Below are positions 1-6,823 of a DNA stretch of 11,436 nucleotides, piece after piece. The stretch comes from JANQKX01 sp039028695 (GTDB taxonomy: Bacteria > Pseudomonadota > Alphaproteobacteria > Kiloniellales > Kiloniellaceae), in contig JBCCHN010000159.1 in NCBI GenBank assembly GCA_039028695.1, forward strand, positions 1 to 11,436. Direction: 5' to 3'. The position numbers were made by a program, and so were the translations under genes. The notes beneath the pieces are model-generated. The model ran no database searches and was not told the DNA's origin. It was given only the letters and a program-made list of their open reading frames with translations. Every line of letters begins with the position of its first letter. The stretch's first letter is position 1.

Positions 1-1287
1 GACGCCGATGGCGATGCAAAAGAAGGCCGTGATGCCCATGGCGACCAGCATGTTCAGCGGCGCTTCCTTCACCCGCTTGCCGCTGTCGTGGGCGAAAAAG
101 GCGAAATAGGGAATCTTAATACCCGAGTGTTCTAAGACTCCGGCCGAAGCGAATACAAGCACCAGCCAAACGCCCCAATAGCCTGCCTCGGCAGTCCCGG
201 TCAGAATCAAGGCCTTGGAGATGAAGCCGCTGAAGAGGGGAAAGGCAGAGATCGAGGCCGCGCCTACAATGCAAAAGCCGGCGGTCCAGGGCATGGACTT
301 ATACAGTCCTCCCAGGTCGGAGGCCTTAGCCGTGCCGGTGCGGAACAACACCGCCCCCATGCTCATGAATAAAAGGGCCTTGTAGAGGATGTGGCAAAAG
401 GCATGGGCGACAGTCCCATTCAAGGCCAATTCGCTCCCCACGCCCACACCCACAACCATGAAGCCAAGCTGGTTATTAAGGCTGTAGGCCAAGACCCGCC
501 GCAGATCGTTTTCGATGACGGCGAAAAAGACCGGGAAAGCGGTCATCACGGCGCCGATGTAGATGAGGATTTCCGTGCCCGCATAACCCCGTGCTAAGGC
601 ATAAACGGCCAGCTTGGTTGTGAAGGCCGAGAGCATGACCGTGCCGGTCACCGTGGCCTCGGGATAGGCATCCTGAAGCCAGTTGTGCAACAGAGGGAAA
701 GCGCACTTGATGCCGATGGCGACGAAGATCATAGCGGTCGGCAAGTCCACCAGGCCTAAATGATCAAAGGCGATGGTACCGTACTTCTCGGCGTAAAGTA
801 TGGCGCCGGCCAGGAGCAAAACACCCGAGCCCACCTGGATCACCAGATAGCGCATGCCCGAATGATAAGATCTTTCGCTTCGGCTGGCCCAAATCAGGAA
901 GACCGAGGTTATGGCGGTCAGCTCCCAATAGACAAAAAGGGTAATCATGTCCCCGGCAAAGACTGCGCCAATAGCCGCGCCCGCATAAATGAGCCCGCAA
1001 ACCTGTTGCACGGTGTCTCGGATATGCAAAGCAAAAATGACCCCAAGCAGGGTCGCCAGCAAAAAGATCAGGCCGAAGATAAAGCTGAGCCGATCAATCC
1101 GCAGCGTGGTGAGTTGATAGTCAAAAAACTCGAACTGACCAAAATTGCCGTGGTCCATGCCGGCCAATTGAATGGCAGCCAGAATGGGCAAGGCCATCAT
1201 GTAGACGTTACGGGCCCGCCATGGGAAAAGGGGGGCGAGGACGGCACCGATAATAACGATCAAGGCGGGCGAAAGATTACCGATCAT
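1..1287 (-). CDS. Third antiporter-like subunit (MrpD/NuoL-M family), 3' end outside window
   Basis: This is an integral membrane proton/cation-translocating subunit of the Mrp complex. 429 residues are visible and the frame stays open to base 1, so the C-terminus is missing. The Proton_antipo_M core is clear. Conserved charged residues sit where the family places them: Glu122 in the motif YWELTAITS (TM5), Lys194 in GIKCAFPLLHNWLQDAYPEA (TM7), Lys225 in FTTKLAVYA (TM8), His299 and Lys303 in CHILYKALLFM, and Lys358 in GFISKAL (TM12). The ATG at 1287 has GAGG about 9 bases upstream and overlaps the preceding gene's end by 11 bases, which implies coupled translation. Its sequence differs clearly from the two MrpD-like proteins upstream. 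Databases may call it NADH dehydrogenase or NuoL, but the operon shows it belongs to an Mrp system. The family is certain; whether it takes the MrpA-type or an extra MrpD-type position cannot be told from the visible part. Confidence 0.9.
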   Translation of the reverse strand, partial: MIGNLSPALIVIIGAVLAPLFPWRARNVYMMALPILAAIQLAGMDHGNFGQFEFFDYQLTTLRIDRLSFIFGLIFLLATLLGVIFALHIRDTVQQVCGLIYAGAAIGAVFAGDMITLFVYWELTAITSVFLIWASRSERSYHSGMRYLVIQVGSGVLLLAGAILYAEKYGTIAFDHLGLVDLPTAMIFVAIGIKCAFPLLHNWLQDAYPEATVTGTVMLSAFTTKLAVYALARGYAGTEILIYIGAVMTAFPVFFAVIENDLRRVLAYSLNNQLGFMVVGVGVGSELALNGTVAHAFCHILYKALLFMSMGAVLFRTGTAKASDLGGLYKSMPWTAGFCIVGAASISAFPLFSGFISKALILTGTAEAGYWGVWLVLVFASAGVLEHSGIKIPYFAFFAHDSGKRVKEAPLNMLVAMGITAFFCIAIGV

Positions 1288-1564
1288 AGTAGTCCTCGTC
1301 CCGCATCACCACCTTGCGCAAAAGCTTACCGGCAAAGACGATAAAGACAAAACACACGAAACCATAGATGCCGTAGCTGGCGGGAAACTCTGCAAAAGAA
1401 AACTCAGCGTGCTTGTGATAAAAAAGGTCCGCCAGAGCCAATAGCCCGCAAACAATCCAAAGACCCCAATAGATGCGCATGATGTTCCGGGGCTGATCCA
1501 GCCAATAGCTCTTGGCCTCTTGATGAGCGGCCTCGCCTGATCTTTTGTGGGGTTCTTGTGCCAT
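1277..1564 (-). CDS. Small two-helix membrane protein of the Mrp operon
   Basis: This 95-residue protein sits between two antiporter-subunit genes, 10 bases after one and overlapping the next by 11 bases. I cannot assign it to a named Mrp subunit. A hydrophilic N-terminus of about 30 residues (basic and acidic, with the segment YWLDQPRNIMRIYW) is followed by TM1 at about 31-48, a short loop with FYHKHAEF, TM2 at about 63-80, and a charged C-terminus ending MRDEDYYDR. The even number of helices and positive residues on both ends (RNIMR and KLLRK) suggest both termini are cytoplasmic. The frame extends upstream to 1735, but that extension runs back into the coding sequence of the MrpD-like gene in another frame and is Cys/Arg-rich. 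The ATG at 1564 is therefore the sensible start. Its fixed place in the operon suggests an accessory or structural subunit of the antiporter (inference). Confidence 0.8.
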   Translation of the reverse strand: MAQEPHKRSGEAAHQEAKSYWLDQPRNIMRIYWGLWIVCGLLALADLFYHKHAEFSFAEFPASYGIYGFVCFVFIVFAGKLLRKVVMRDEDYYDR

Positions 1565-1574
1565 CGCCAAAATC

Positions 1575-3086
1575 CTATTGGGCCACAAGGGGTCTAAGGA
1601 GCCGATAAATTTCATCGGCATAAAAGAACAGCACCAAACATCCAAAGGCGGTAAAGCAAAGGGGCAGCACGCACAACAACGGCGCCTCCTTAATCCGCGG
1701 TTTATCGGCCTTAAAGTGAGGATTGGCAGCCGCACCCAGACTTTGGGGCACCGGCTCCTCCCCTTCTGGGCTGAGGAAAAAGCCTCGGGCCACCAACGGC
1801 AGGAGATAAGCCACGTTCAAAAGGGAGGAAACCATGAGCACGATAATGATAATGATCTCATGAGTCTCAGCCGCGCCAAGCAGAAGGTACCATTTGCTCC
1901 AAGCCCCACCCATAGGCGGCAAGCCGATGATGGAAAGGGCGCCGATGAAATAGGCCACGAAGGTGAAGGGCATCTGCCGCCCGAGCCCGGTCATCTGGCT
2001 GATCTCGGTCTTGTGGGTCGCCACATAGATGGCGCCTGCGCAAAAGAACAAAGTGATTTTGCCGAAGGCATGCATGGCGATCTGCATGGATCCGCCAATC
2101 ACCCCGTAATAGGTGGCCAAAGCAGCGCCCAAGACCACGTAGGACAACTGACTCACAGTCGAATAGGCGAGCCGGGCTTTGAGGTTATCCTTGGTCATGG
2201 CAACGATCGAGGAGGCCAGCACGGTAAAGGCGGCCACCCAAAGCAACCAGTCGGCCGCGCCGGTTTGGGCGAGGAAATCAATCCCAAAGATATAGACCGC
2301 CACTTTCATGACAGTGAAGACCCCCGCCTTGACCACAGCCACGGCATGCAACAAGGCACTGACCGGGGTGGGCGCGACCATGGCCGCGGGAAGCCAACGA
2401 TGGAAGGGCATCAAAGCCGCCTTGCCGATGCCGAACATGTAAAGGGCAAGCAAAAGAGGTACAAATGGCCCCTCGATCTTGCCTGACAGGATGCCGCCGG
2501 CCGTGAAATCCAGCGTACCAGCAACCACATAGGTCCAAACGATCGCGACCAGCTGAAAACCGATCGAGGTGCCGATCAAGATTCCCATGTAGATCCGCCC
2601 GCCCCGCCGGGCATCATCGGTTTCTTTATGGGTCACCAAGGGATAGGTGGAAAGGGTGAGCACCTCGTAGAAAATAAAGAGGGTGAACATATTATCGGCA
2701 AAGGCGATGCCCATGGCGCTGGCAATGGCGATTGCAAAGCAGATGTAAAAGCGGGTCTGCTTACTCTCGTTATTGCCGCGCATATAGCCGATTGAATAGA
2801 CCGAATTGACAATCCACAGGCCCGAAGCAACCAGTCCGAAGAGCATGCCCAGTGGTTCCACGGAAAGCGCCAAAGGCAGCTCCGGCACCACATACCAAAG
2901 CACCACCGCAGGAGGCTCGCCGCCGCCCAGGAGTTTTAACAGACCCAACACCACCAAAAACAAAAGACCGGCAGTGACCAAAGTAATGGTTTCCCGCAGA
3001 TTGGGGTTCTTATCGGCAAGGGCGATGAAGATCGCACCCAGCGAGGGAATGATCAGGGTGAGAGAAAGAAGCAATGAGCCCGTCAT
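1575..3086 (-). CDS. Second MrpD-like antiporter subunit
   Basis: This 503-residue polytopic membrane protein belongs to the NuoL/M/N-MrpA/D superfamily and should provide one ion-translocation channel of the Mrp complex. Visible hallmarks are Glu141 in FYEVLTLSTYPLV (TM5), Lys222 in GIGKAALMPFHRWLPAAM (TM7), Lys253 in AVVKAGVF (TM8), His339 and Lys343 in MHAFGKITLFF, and Lys398 in GGAWSKWYLLL (TM12). The segment MPFHRWLPAAMVAPTPVSA is the classic Proton_antipo_M signature. Length fits the family (about 490-560). A hydrophilic loop near 440-467 precedes the last helix. The ATG at 3086 overlaps the stop of the gene before it as ATGA. It is more NuoM-like in style than the first MrpD-like protein, so the two look like old paralogs and not a recent duplication. 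The family is secure; the exact subunit letter is not. Confidence 0.93.
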   Translation of the reverse strand: MTGSLLLSLTLIIPSLGAIFIALADKNPNLRETITLVTAGLLFLVVLGLLKLLGGGEPPAVVLWYVVPELPLALSVEPLGMLFGLVASGLWIVNSVYSIGYMRGNNESKQTRFYICFAIAIASAMGIAFADNMFTLFIFYEVLTLSTYPLVTHKETDDARRGGRIYMGILIGTSIGFQLVAIVWTYVVAGTLDFTAGGILSGKIEGPFVPLLLALYMFGIGKAALMPFHRWLPAAMVAPTPVSALLHAVAVVKAGVFTVMKVAVYIFGIDFLAQTGAADWLLWVAAFTVLASSIVAMTKDNLKARLAYSTVSQLSYVVLGAALATYYGVIGGSMQIAMHAFGKITLFFCAGAIYVATHKTEISQMTGLGRQMPFTFVAYFIGALSIIGLPPMGGAWSKWYLLLGAAETHEIIIIIVLMVSSLLNVAYLLPLVARGFFLSPEGEEPVPQSLGAAANPHFKADKPRIKEAPLLCVLPLCFTAFGCLVLFFYADEIYRLLRPLVAQ

Positions 3087-4570
3087 GGCGCCACACCTGC
3101 GAAGAGCTCACCAGCCGCCAAGCGGGCAACGGAGACGGTGAGATCAGCATCGATCCCGAAATAGATATTGGCGCCAACGATCAGCCACAGAGGCACCAGC
3201 ATGGAAAGCGGCGCTTCGCACCGCGCCGGGCCTTTGGTGGGCGCCCTGAAATAGGCTACCTCTACAAGGCGCCAGATATAGATCACGGCCAGTAGTGACG
3301 AGAGCACGATCAGGATGGCGACCGGCCACCAACCTCGCTCCAGGGCCGCTTGGATCAAATACCATTTGCTGATAAATCCGACGGTCGCGGGGACACCAAT
3401 CAGGCTCAAGCCACCGGCAACAAAAGCAGCCATAGTCCAGGGCATGCGTCTTCCCAGGCCGGCCATGGCTTGGATGGAAACATCCCCGAGCCGAAGCATC
3501 ACGCAACCAAGGGCCATAAAGAGCGCCCCTTTCATGAGCGCATGGTTAAAGAGATGGAGGAGCGTGGCGGTCAAGCCGGTGATACTGGCAAAACTGACGC
3601 CGAGCAGCATATAGCCGATTTGCGCGATGGAGGAATAGGCCAGCAGGCGTTTAATATTGATTTGAAAAATCGCAACCGTCGAGCCGGCGAACATGGCGAT
3701 CAGAGCCAGCGGCAAGAAAATGATCACGAGCGTCTCAACGGTTTGGCCAAAGCCCACGCCAAAGACGGTGAACATAAAGCGCAACAAGGCATAAACCGCG
3801 ACCTTGGTCGCCGTTGCCGCCAAAAAGGCGGTCACAACGGACGGCGCATAGGTATAAGCGTTCGGCAGCCACAGGTGCATGGGGAACATGGCCAGTTTCA
3901 GGCCAATCCCAACGACGATAAAGCCGTAGGCCACCCGAACGGTGCGCAGGTCCCCCACCTCGGCCAGGCGTTGGGCAATGTCTACCATATTAAGGCTGCC
4001 GGTCACCGCATAGATTAGACCGACGCCGATAACGAAGAAAGTTGCCCCCACCGTACCCATAATCAGATAGGTGTAAGCGGCACTCAGGGCCCGACGATCG
4101 CGGCTCGCCCCCATGGCCACCAAGATATAGGTGGACAGGGACGAGATCTCCAAAAACACGAAGAGATTAAAGGCATCGCCTGTGATGGTGACACCCAACA
4201 ACCCGCTGAGGCAGAGCAAGAAACAGGTATAAAAAAGACTATGGTGCTGCTCGGGAATCTCCTCTTCCACCGAGGCGCGGGCATAAGGCAGCACCAAGGC
4301 ACCGATACCCGAGACGATCATGAGCACCAAGGCATTAGCCGCATCCACACGGTACTCAATGCCAAGGGGCGGCAGCCATCCGCCCAGCGCGTAGCTAATA
4401 ATCTGACCATCGCTCACCTGGGCCAAAAGGGCGATGGCGATAATGAAGCTTAACCAGCTGACCGCCACAGCCAAAAGCCAAGCCCAATTGCCCCGCCGCA
4501 GCAGCACACAGACCGGCGCGGCGATCAGGGGAAGAACAACCTCCAAGATGGGCAGTTGGGCGGCAATCAT
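3083..4570 (-). CDS. mrpD: Mrp antiporter subunit D (first MrpD-like subunit)
   Basis: This 495-residue inner-membrane antiporter subunit is the canonical MrpD by position, directly after mrpC as in seven-gene mrp operons. Key residues are Glu141 in FVFLEISSLSTYILVAMG (TM5), Lys225 in GIGLKLAMFPMHLWLPNA (TM7), Lys256 in ATATKVAVYALLR (TM8), His343 and Lys347 in FNHALMKGALFMALG, and Lys402 in GFISKWYLIQAAL (TM12). These match the Glu/Lys pairs that relay protons in MrpD and complex I homologs. The length is normal for MrpD. The start ATG overlaps the mrpC stop in an ATGA, and the stop overlaps the next gene's start the same way. In known Mrp complexes MrpD pairs with MrpC through the NuoK-like interface. 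Which cation (Na+ or K+) is exchanged cannot be read from the sequence. Confidence 0.95.
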   Translation of the reverse strand: MIAAQLPILEVVLPLIAAPVCVLLRRGNWAWLLAVAVSWLSFIIAIALLAQVSDGQIISYALGGWLPPLGIEYRVDAANALVLMIVSGIGALVLPYARASVEEEIPEQHHSLFYTCFLLCLSGLLGVTITGDAFNLFVFLEISSLSTYILVAMGASRDRRALSAAYTYLIMGTVGATFFVIGVGLIYAVTGSLNMVDIAQRLAEVGDLRTVRVAYGFIVVGIGLKLAMFPMHLWLPNAYTYAPSVVTAFLAATATKVAVYALLRFMFTVFGVGFGQTVETLVIIFLPLALIAMFAGSTVAIFQINIKRLLAYSSIAQIGYMLLGVSFASITGLTATLLHLFNHALMKGALFMALGCVMLRLGDVSIQAMAGLGRRMPWTMAAFVAGGLSLIGVPATVGFISKWYLIQAALERGWWPVAILIVLSSLLAVIYIWRLVEVAYFRAPTKGPARCEAPLSMLVPLWLIVGANIYFGIDADLTVSVARLAAGELFAGVAP

Positions 4571-4995
4571 GACGCTGCCCCCGCTGATTTTTGCTCTGAT
4601 TTTTGGGCCGCTTCCAGTTGGGTCGCTTCTTGGTATTCGGTCTCCGCATTGGCCTCTTGAATATCCGCTTCCTCAATAGAGCCGTAGACTTCGCGGATAC
4701 GTACCACCAGCGCCAGCCCCAGCGCCGTGGTCGCCACCCCCACCACAATTGCGGTCAGGATCAAGACATGGGGCAAAGGATTGGAAAAAACTTCCGGCTG
4801 GCCCGTCAAAATGGGCGCGGTTCCTCCGTCCACCTTGCCGATGGAGATGTAAAGAAGAAACACCGAGACCTGAAAGATGTTAAGGCCCACGATCTTTTTC
4901 ACCAAGTTGCCCCGAGAAACGACGATATAGAGCCCCGCCATCATCAAGAAAATGACGACCCAGTAGTTATAGTGGCTGACGATTAACTCCAGCAC
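4567..4995 (-). CDS. mrpC: Mrp antiporter subunit C (NuoK-like)
   Basis: This 142-residue NuoK-like membrane subunit has three helices. The core motifs are GLNIFQVSVFLLYI (37-50) and NPLPHVLILTAIVVGVATT (72-90), both diagnostic for MnhC/MrpC. I chose GTG at 4995 as the start: it lies one base after the mrpB stop and gives the expected short N-terminus (LELIVSHYNYW). The longer frame to 5055 reads back into mrpB with a low-complexity Arg/Ala stretch. An AGGA lies about 10 bases upstream. After the last helix there is a hydrophilic tail of about 40 residues (about 100-142), rich in Glu, Ala and Gln and probably helical in the cytoplasm. That is longer than many MrpC proteins carry. MrpC bridges MrpD to the rest of the complex and is homologous to complex I NuoK. 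Confidence 0.95.
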   Translation of the reverse strand: MLELIVSHYNYWVVIFLMMAGLYIVVSRGNLVKKIVGLNIFQVSVFLLYISIGKVDGGTAPILTGQPEVFSNPLPHVLILTAIVVGVATTALGLALVVRIREVYGSIEEADIQEANAETEYQEATQLEAAQKSEQKSAGAAS

Positions 4996-4996
4996 C

Positions 4997-5434
4997 CTAC
5001 CAGTCCTCGTCCTTGATGCGGGGCGGGCGGCCGGCAAAGCTGAAAAAGATGGCAATCATCACCGCGGCAACGGTAATGCCCACCCCAAGCTCGATGACGA
5101 TGATGCCCAGGTGTTGACCGGCGGTGTCGTCGGCCCGCAAGGCGTCATAATCCAGATAGTTGTACCCCAAGAGCATGCTGGCCACGCCAACCAGGGCATA
5201 AAGCAAAAGCCCCGCCGCCACCAAGGCCCGCAAGGTTCCGGCCGGAACCACCTGGCGGGCGGTCTCTAAACCAAAAACCAAGGCATAGAGAATAAATCCG
5301 GCGGCAAAAATAACGCCCGCCTGAAAGCCGCCACCGGGCCCGAAGTCTCCATGGAATTGCACATAAAGGGCAAAGAGCAGGATTGGTGGAATTAGGGTTT
5401 TGGTGATAACCCGCAGGACTAGGTGATGCTTCAT
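4997..5434 (-). CDS. mrpB: Mrp antiporter subunit B
   Basis: This 145-residue MnhB-domain membrane protein has about four helices. The signature HGDFGPGGGFQAGVI lies at 28-42, and the last helix carries HLGIIVIELGVGITVAAVM (108-126), both characteristic of MrpB and MbhF. The N-terminus MKHHLVLRVITKTLIPPI is typical. The start ATG overlaps the previous gene's TGA (ATGA, 5431-5434) and the stop is one base from mrpC. MrpB is a core scaffold subunit of the Mrp complex near the MrpA C-terminal part, which here is the adjacent separate gene. Confidence 0.95.
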   Translation of the reverse strand: MKHHLVLRVITKTLIPPILLFALYVQFHGDFGPGGGFQAGVIFAAGFILYALVFGLETARQVVPAGTLRALVAAGLLLYALVGVASMLLGYNYLDYDALRADDTAGQHLGIIVIELGVGITVAAVMIAIFFSFAGRPPRIKDEDW

Positions 5435-6036
5435 CCTTTGTCCTTTCCGGTTTGCCCTGGCCCAGACTGTTCTTCCTCAGCCTCACCCTCTCCAACCTGT
5501 GACTGGTCCTTCCCGTCTTCGTCGGGGTCGCGGCCATGGCGGCGACCGGCGATGCCGCCACTGCTCAATAGCAGCAGAACCCCCACCCCCGCGGTAAAGA
5601 CAACGCCGACTTCGCCCAGGGTGTCAAAGCCCCGATAGCTGGCCAGGATCGAGGTAACGATGTTTGGGACGTCGATATCGACTTCGGACCCCTTAATGTA
5701 GTCTGGCGCGATGTGCTGGTGAGGGGCCGCGTTGGGGTCCCCAAAGCCCGGCATATCGAAGGTGCCATACACCAGGGCCCCCCCGGTGATAAAGACAATT
5801 GCAAGGGGAGCTATGGGCATGCTGTCAGGCACCCGCTCGCGCCGCACCGTCAGCGTCAGGGTTCCGAGCATGAGGACAGTGGAAATGCCGGCCCCCACCG
5901 CTGCCTCGGTGAAGGCCACGTCCACCGCATCCAATTGAACCAATAGAGCCGCCGAAAGGAGGGAAAAGACGCCCGTCAGCATCACCACAGCAAAAAGGTG
6001 ACGCAGTCTCACGATGCAAATCGCAACCGCGGCCAA
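5431..6036 (-). CDS. Fused MbhD (DUF4040)-MbhE protein, MrpA C-terminal module
   Basis: This membrane protein corresponds to the C-terminal part of canonical MrpA, here a free-standing gene. Residue numbers are from the TTG at 6036. The DUF4040/MbhD part carries LRHLFAVVMLTGVFSLLSA (11-29) and DAVDVAFTEAAVGAGISTV (36-54) with conserved Glu44. The MbhE part includes FDMPGFGDPNAAPHQH (93-108) and VPNIVTSILASYRGFDTLGE (123-142) with conserved Glu142. A tail of about 40 residues after the last helix is very rich in Asp, Glu, Gly, Gln and Lys. The stop overlaps mrpB by 4 bases. The start is uncertain: TTG 6036 is the first conventional start codon but has no ribosome-binding site and cuts off most of TM1. 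The frame continues upstream (IDIVLLTFL) to the mrpG end without any ATG or GTG. The family call is firm; the N-terminus is not. Confidence 0.9.
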   Translation of the reverse strand: MAAVAICIVRLRHLFAVVMLTGVFSLLSAALLVQLDAVDVAFTEAAVGAGISTVLMLGTLTLTVRRERVPDSMPIAPLAIVFITGGALVYGTFDMPGFGDPNAAPHQHIAPDYIKGSEVDIDVPNIVTSILASYRGFDTLGEVGVVFTAGVGVLLLLSSGGIAGRRHGRDPDEDGKDQSQVGEGEAEEEQSGPGQTGKDKG

Positions 6037-6068
6037 AAAGGTCAGGAGAACAATGTCTATCAGCGTGG

Positions 6069-6476
6069 CTATGACGGTATCTCCTCTCGTGTGGCTGCTT
6101 GATTCGGCTGAGGTGTGGTCTCAGCAACGGTCTCGACGGCTACCGATAGATCTTCTTCCAACTCTGCCGGTTCAATATTCACATGGGGCTTTAATCCCGC
6201 CACGAAGGCCGCATTGGCGATCGCATGAGTGGCGGTCGGGCTGGTGAAAAAGAGAAAGAGGCCGATAATGATGAGCTTGACCGTGATCAGGGAAAAGCCG
6301 GCTTGGATCATCATGCCCACCAGCAGGAGTTCTGAAGCCATGGTGTCGGTGATGCCGGCGGCATGCAGCCGGGTATAGAAATCGGGGAAACGAACCAGGC
6401 CGGCACCGCCAATCAGCAAAAAGACAGTACCGCCCAAGATAAAGGCCCAAGAGACGATATCTAGAATGATATCCAT
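6069..6476 (-). CDS. mrpG: Mrp antiporter subunit G
   Basis: This 135-residue MnhG/PhaG-family subunit has three helices. Diagnostic segments are GLVRFPDFYTRLHAAGITDT (26-45) and TSPTATHAIANAA (78-90). The N-terminal helix covers about 5-25. A hydrophilic, acidic tail of about 38 residues follows the family domain (about 98-135, Glu/Thr/Pro-rich). I chose ATG 6476, which shares one base with the mrpF stop (TGATG). The in-frame GTG one codon earlier is the alternative. A GGAG lies a little over ten bases upstream. MrpE, F and G together form the peripheral membrane part of the Mrp complex, thought to take part in the Na+ path. Confidence 0.95.
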   Translation of the reverse strand: MDIILDIVSWAFILGGTVFLLIGGAGLVRFPDFYTRLHAAGITDTMASELLLVGMMIQAGFSLITVKLIIIGLFLFFTSPTATHAIANAAFVAGLKPHVNIEPAELEEDLSVAVETVAETTPQPNQAATREEIPS

Positions 6477-6823
6477 CACCGCACCTTCTCCGATGGTTTT
6501 TCCGAGGCCGATCCCGCAGTGTGATCCAGGGCGCGGTCCAGGGCTCGATCCAGGGCTCGGTCAGGCGCATCGCCAAGCGCCCGATAGCGGAAGAATTTCA
6601 AAATCGCGATCGTGCCGATGAAATTAATCAAGGCATAGATCAGAGCGATATCGAGAAACTCGGGCCGTTCGGACAAAAAACCCATTACGGCAATCAGCAA
6701 CACCGTTTTGGTGCCAAAGGAATTAACCGCCAAAGCCCGGTCATAGACGCTTGGCCCGCCAAAGAGGCGGATCAAGGTCAAGACCATAGTGACCAAAAGG
6801 GCCAGGCTGGCGGCGATAAACAT
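6476..6823 (-). CDS. mrpF: Mrp antiporter subunit F, with repeat-bearing C-terminal tail
   Basis: This 115-residue MrpF/PhaF-family subunit has three helices. The family motif GGPSVYDRALAVNSFGTKTV (22-41) with Asp28 is present, and the last helix is FLDIALIYALINFIGTIAIL (56-75). The usual MrpF domain ends near residue 82. Beyond it lies a polar tail of about 33 residues containing three consecutive copies of Asp-Arg-Ala-Leu (88-99), encoded by a 12-base tandem repeat. The ATG directly abuts the mrpE stop (TAGATG), with GAGGGG upstream. Codon phase is kept through the repeat, so the gene looks intact. Confidence 0.94.
   Translation of the reverse strand: MFIAASLALLVTMVLTLIRLFGGPSVYDRALAVNSFGTKTVLLIAVMGFLSERPEFLDIALIYALINFIGTIAILKFFRYRALGDAPDRALDRALDRALDHTAGSASEKPSEKVR
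6523..6570 (-). repeat. 12-base tandem repeat inside mrpF
   Basis: Four consecutive 12-base units read on the plus strand as gatccagggcgc, ggtccagggctc, gatccagggctc and a diverged ggtcaggcgcat. The unit length is a multiple of three, so it keeps frame and encodes three perfect Asp-Arg-Ala-Leu copies in the C-terminal tail of MrpF. Silent differences between units (gatc versus ggtc) show it is not a very recent expansion. Confidence 0.85.

Noticed and set aside
760..1344. 194-codon plus-strand ORF antisense to the third antiporter-like gene
   Set aside because: The minus strand has an uninterrupted NuoL/MrpD-type protein here with all key charged residues.
1545..2486. 313-codon plus-strand ORF antisense to the second MrpD-like gene
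   Set aside because: It is the mirror of a well-supported gene. The product is His/Gly/Gln/Lys-rich without helices or motifs, typical of antisense frames over membrane protein genes.
3350..4018. 222-codon plus-strand ORF antisense to mrpD
   Set aside because: It has the same antisense composition bias; the opposite strand encodes a full MrpD.
1..4570. Interpretation of the three large antiporter-like genes as respiratory complex I (nuoL, nuoM, nuoN)
   Set aside because: Neighbouring mrpE, F, G, B and C are specific to Mrp systems, and no other nuo gene is in the window. The similarity reflects shared ancestry.
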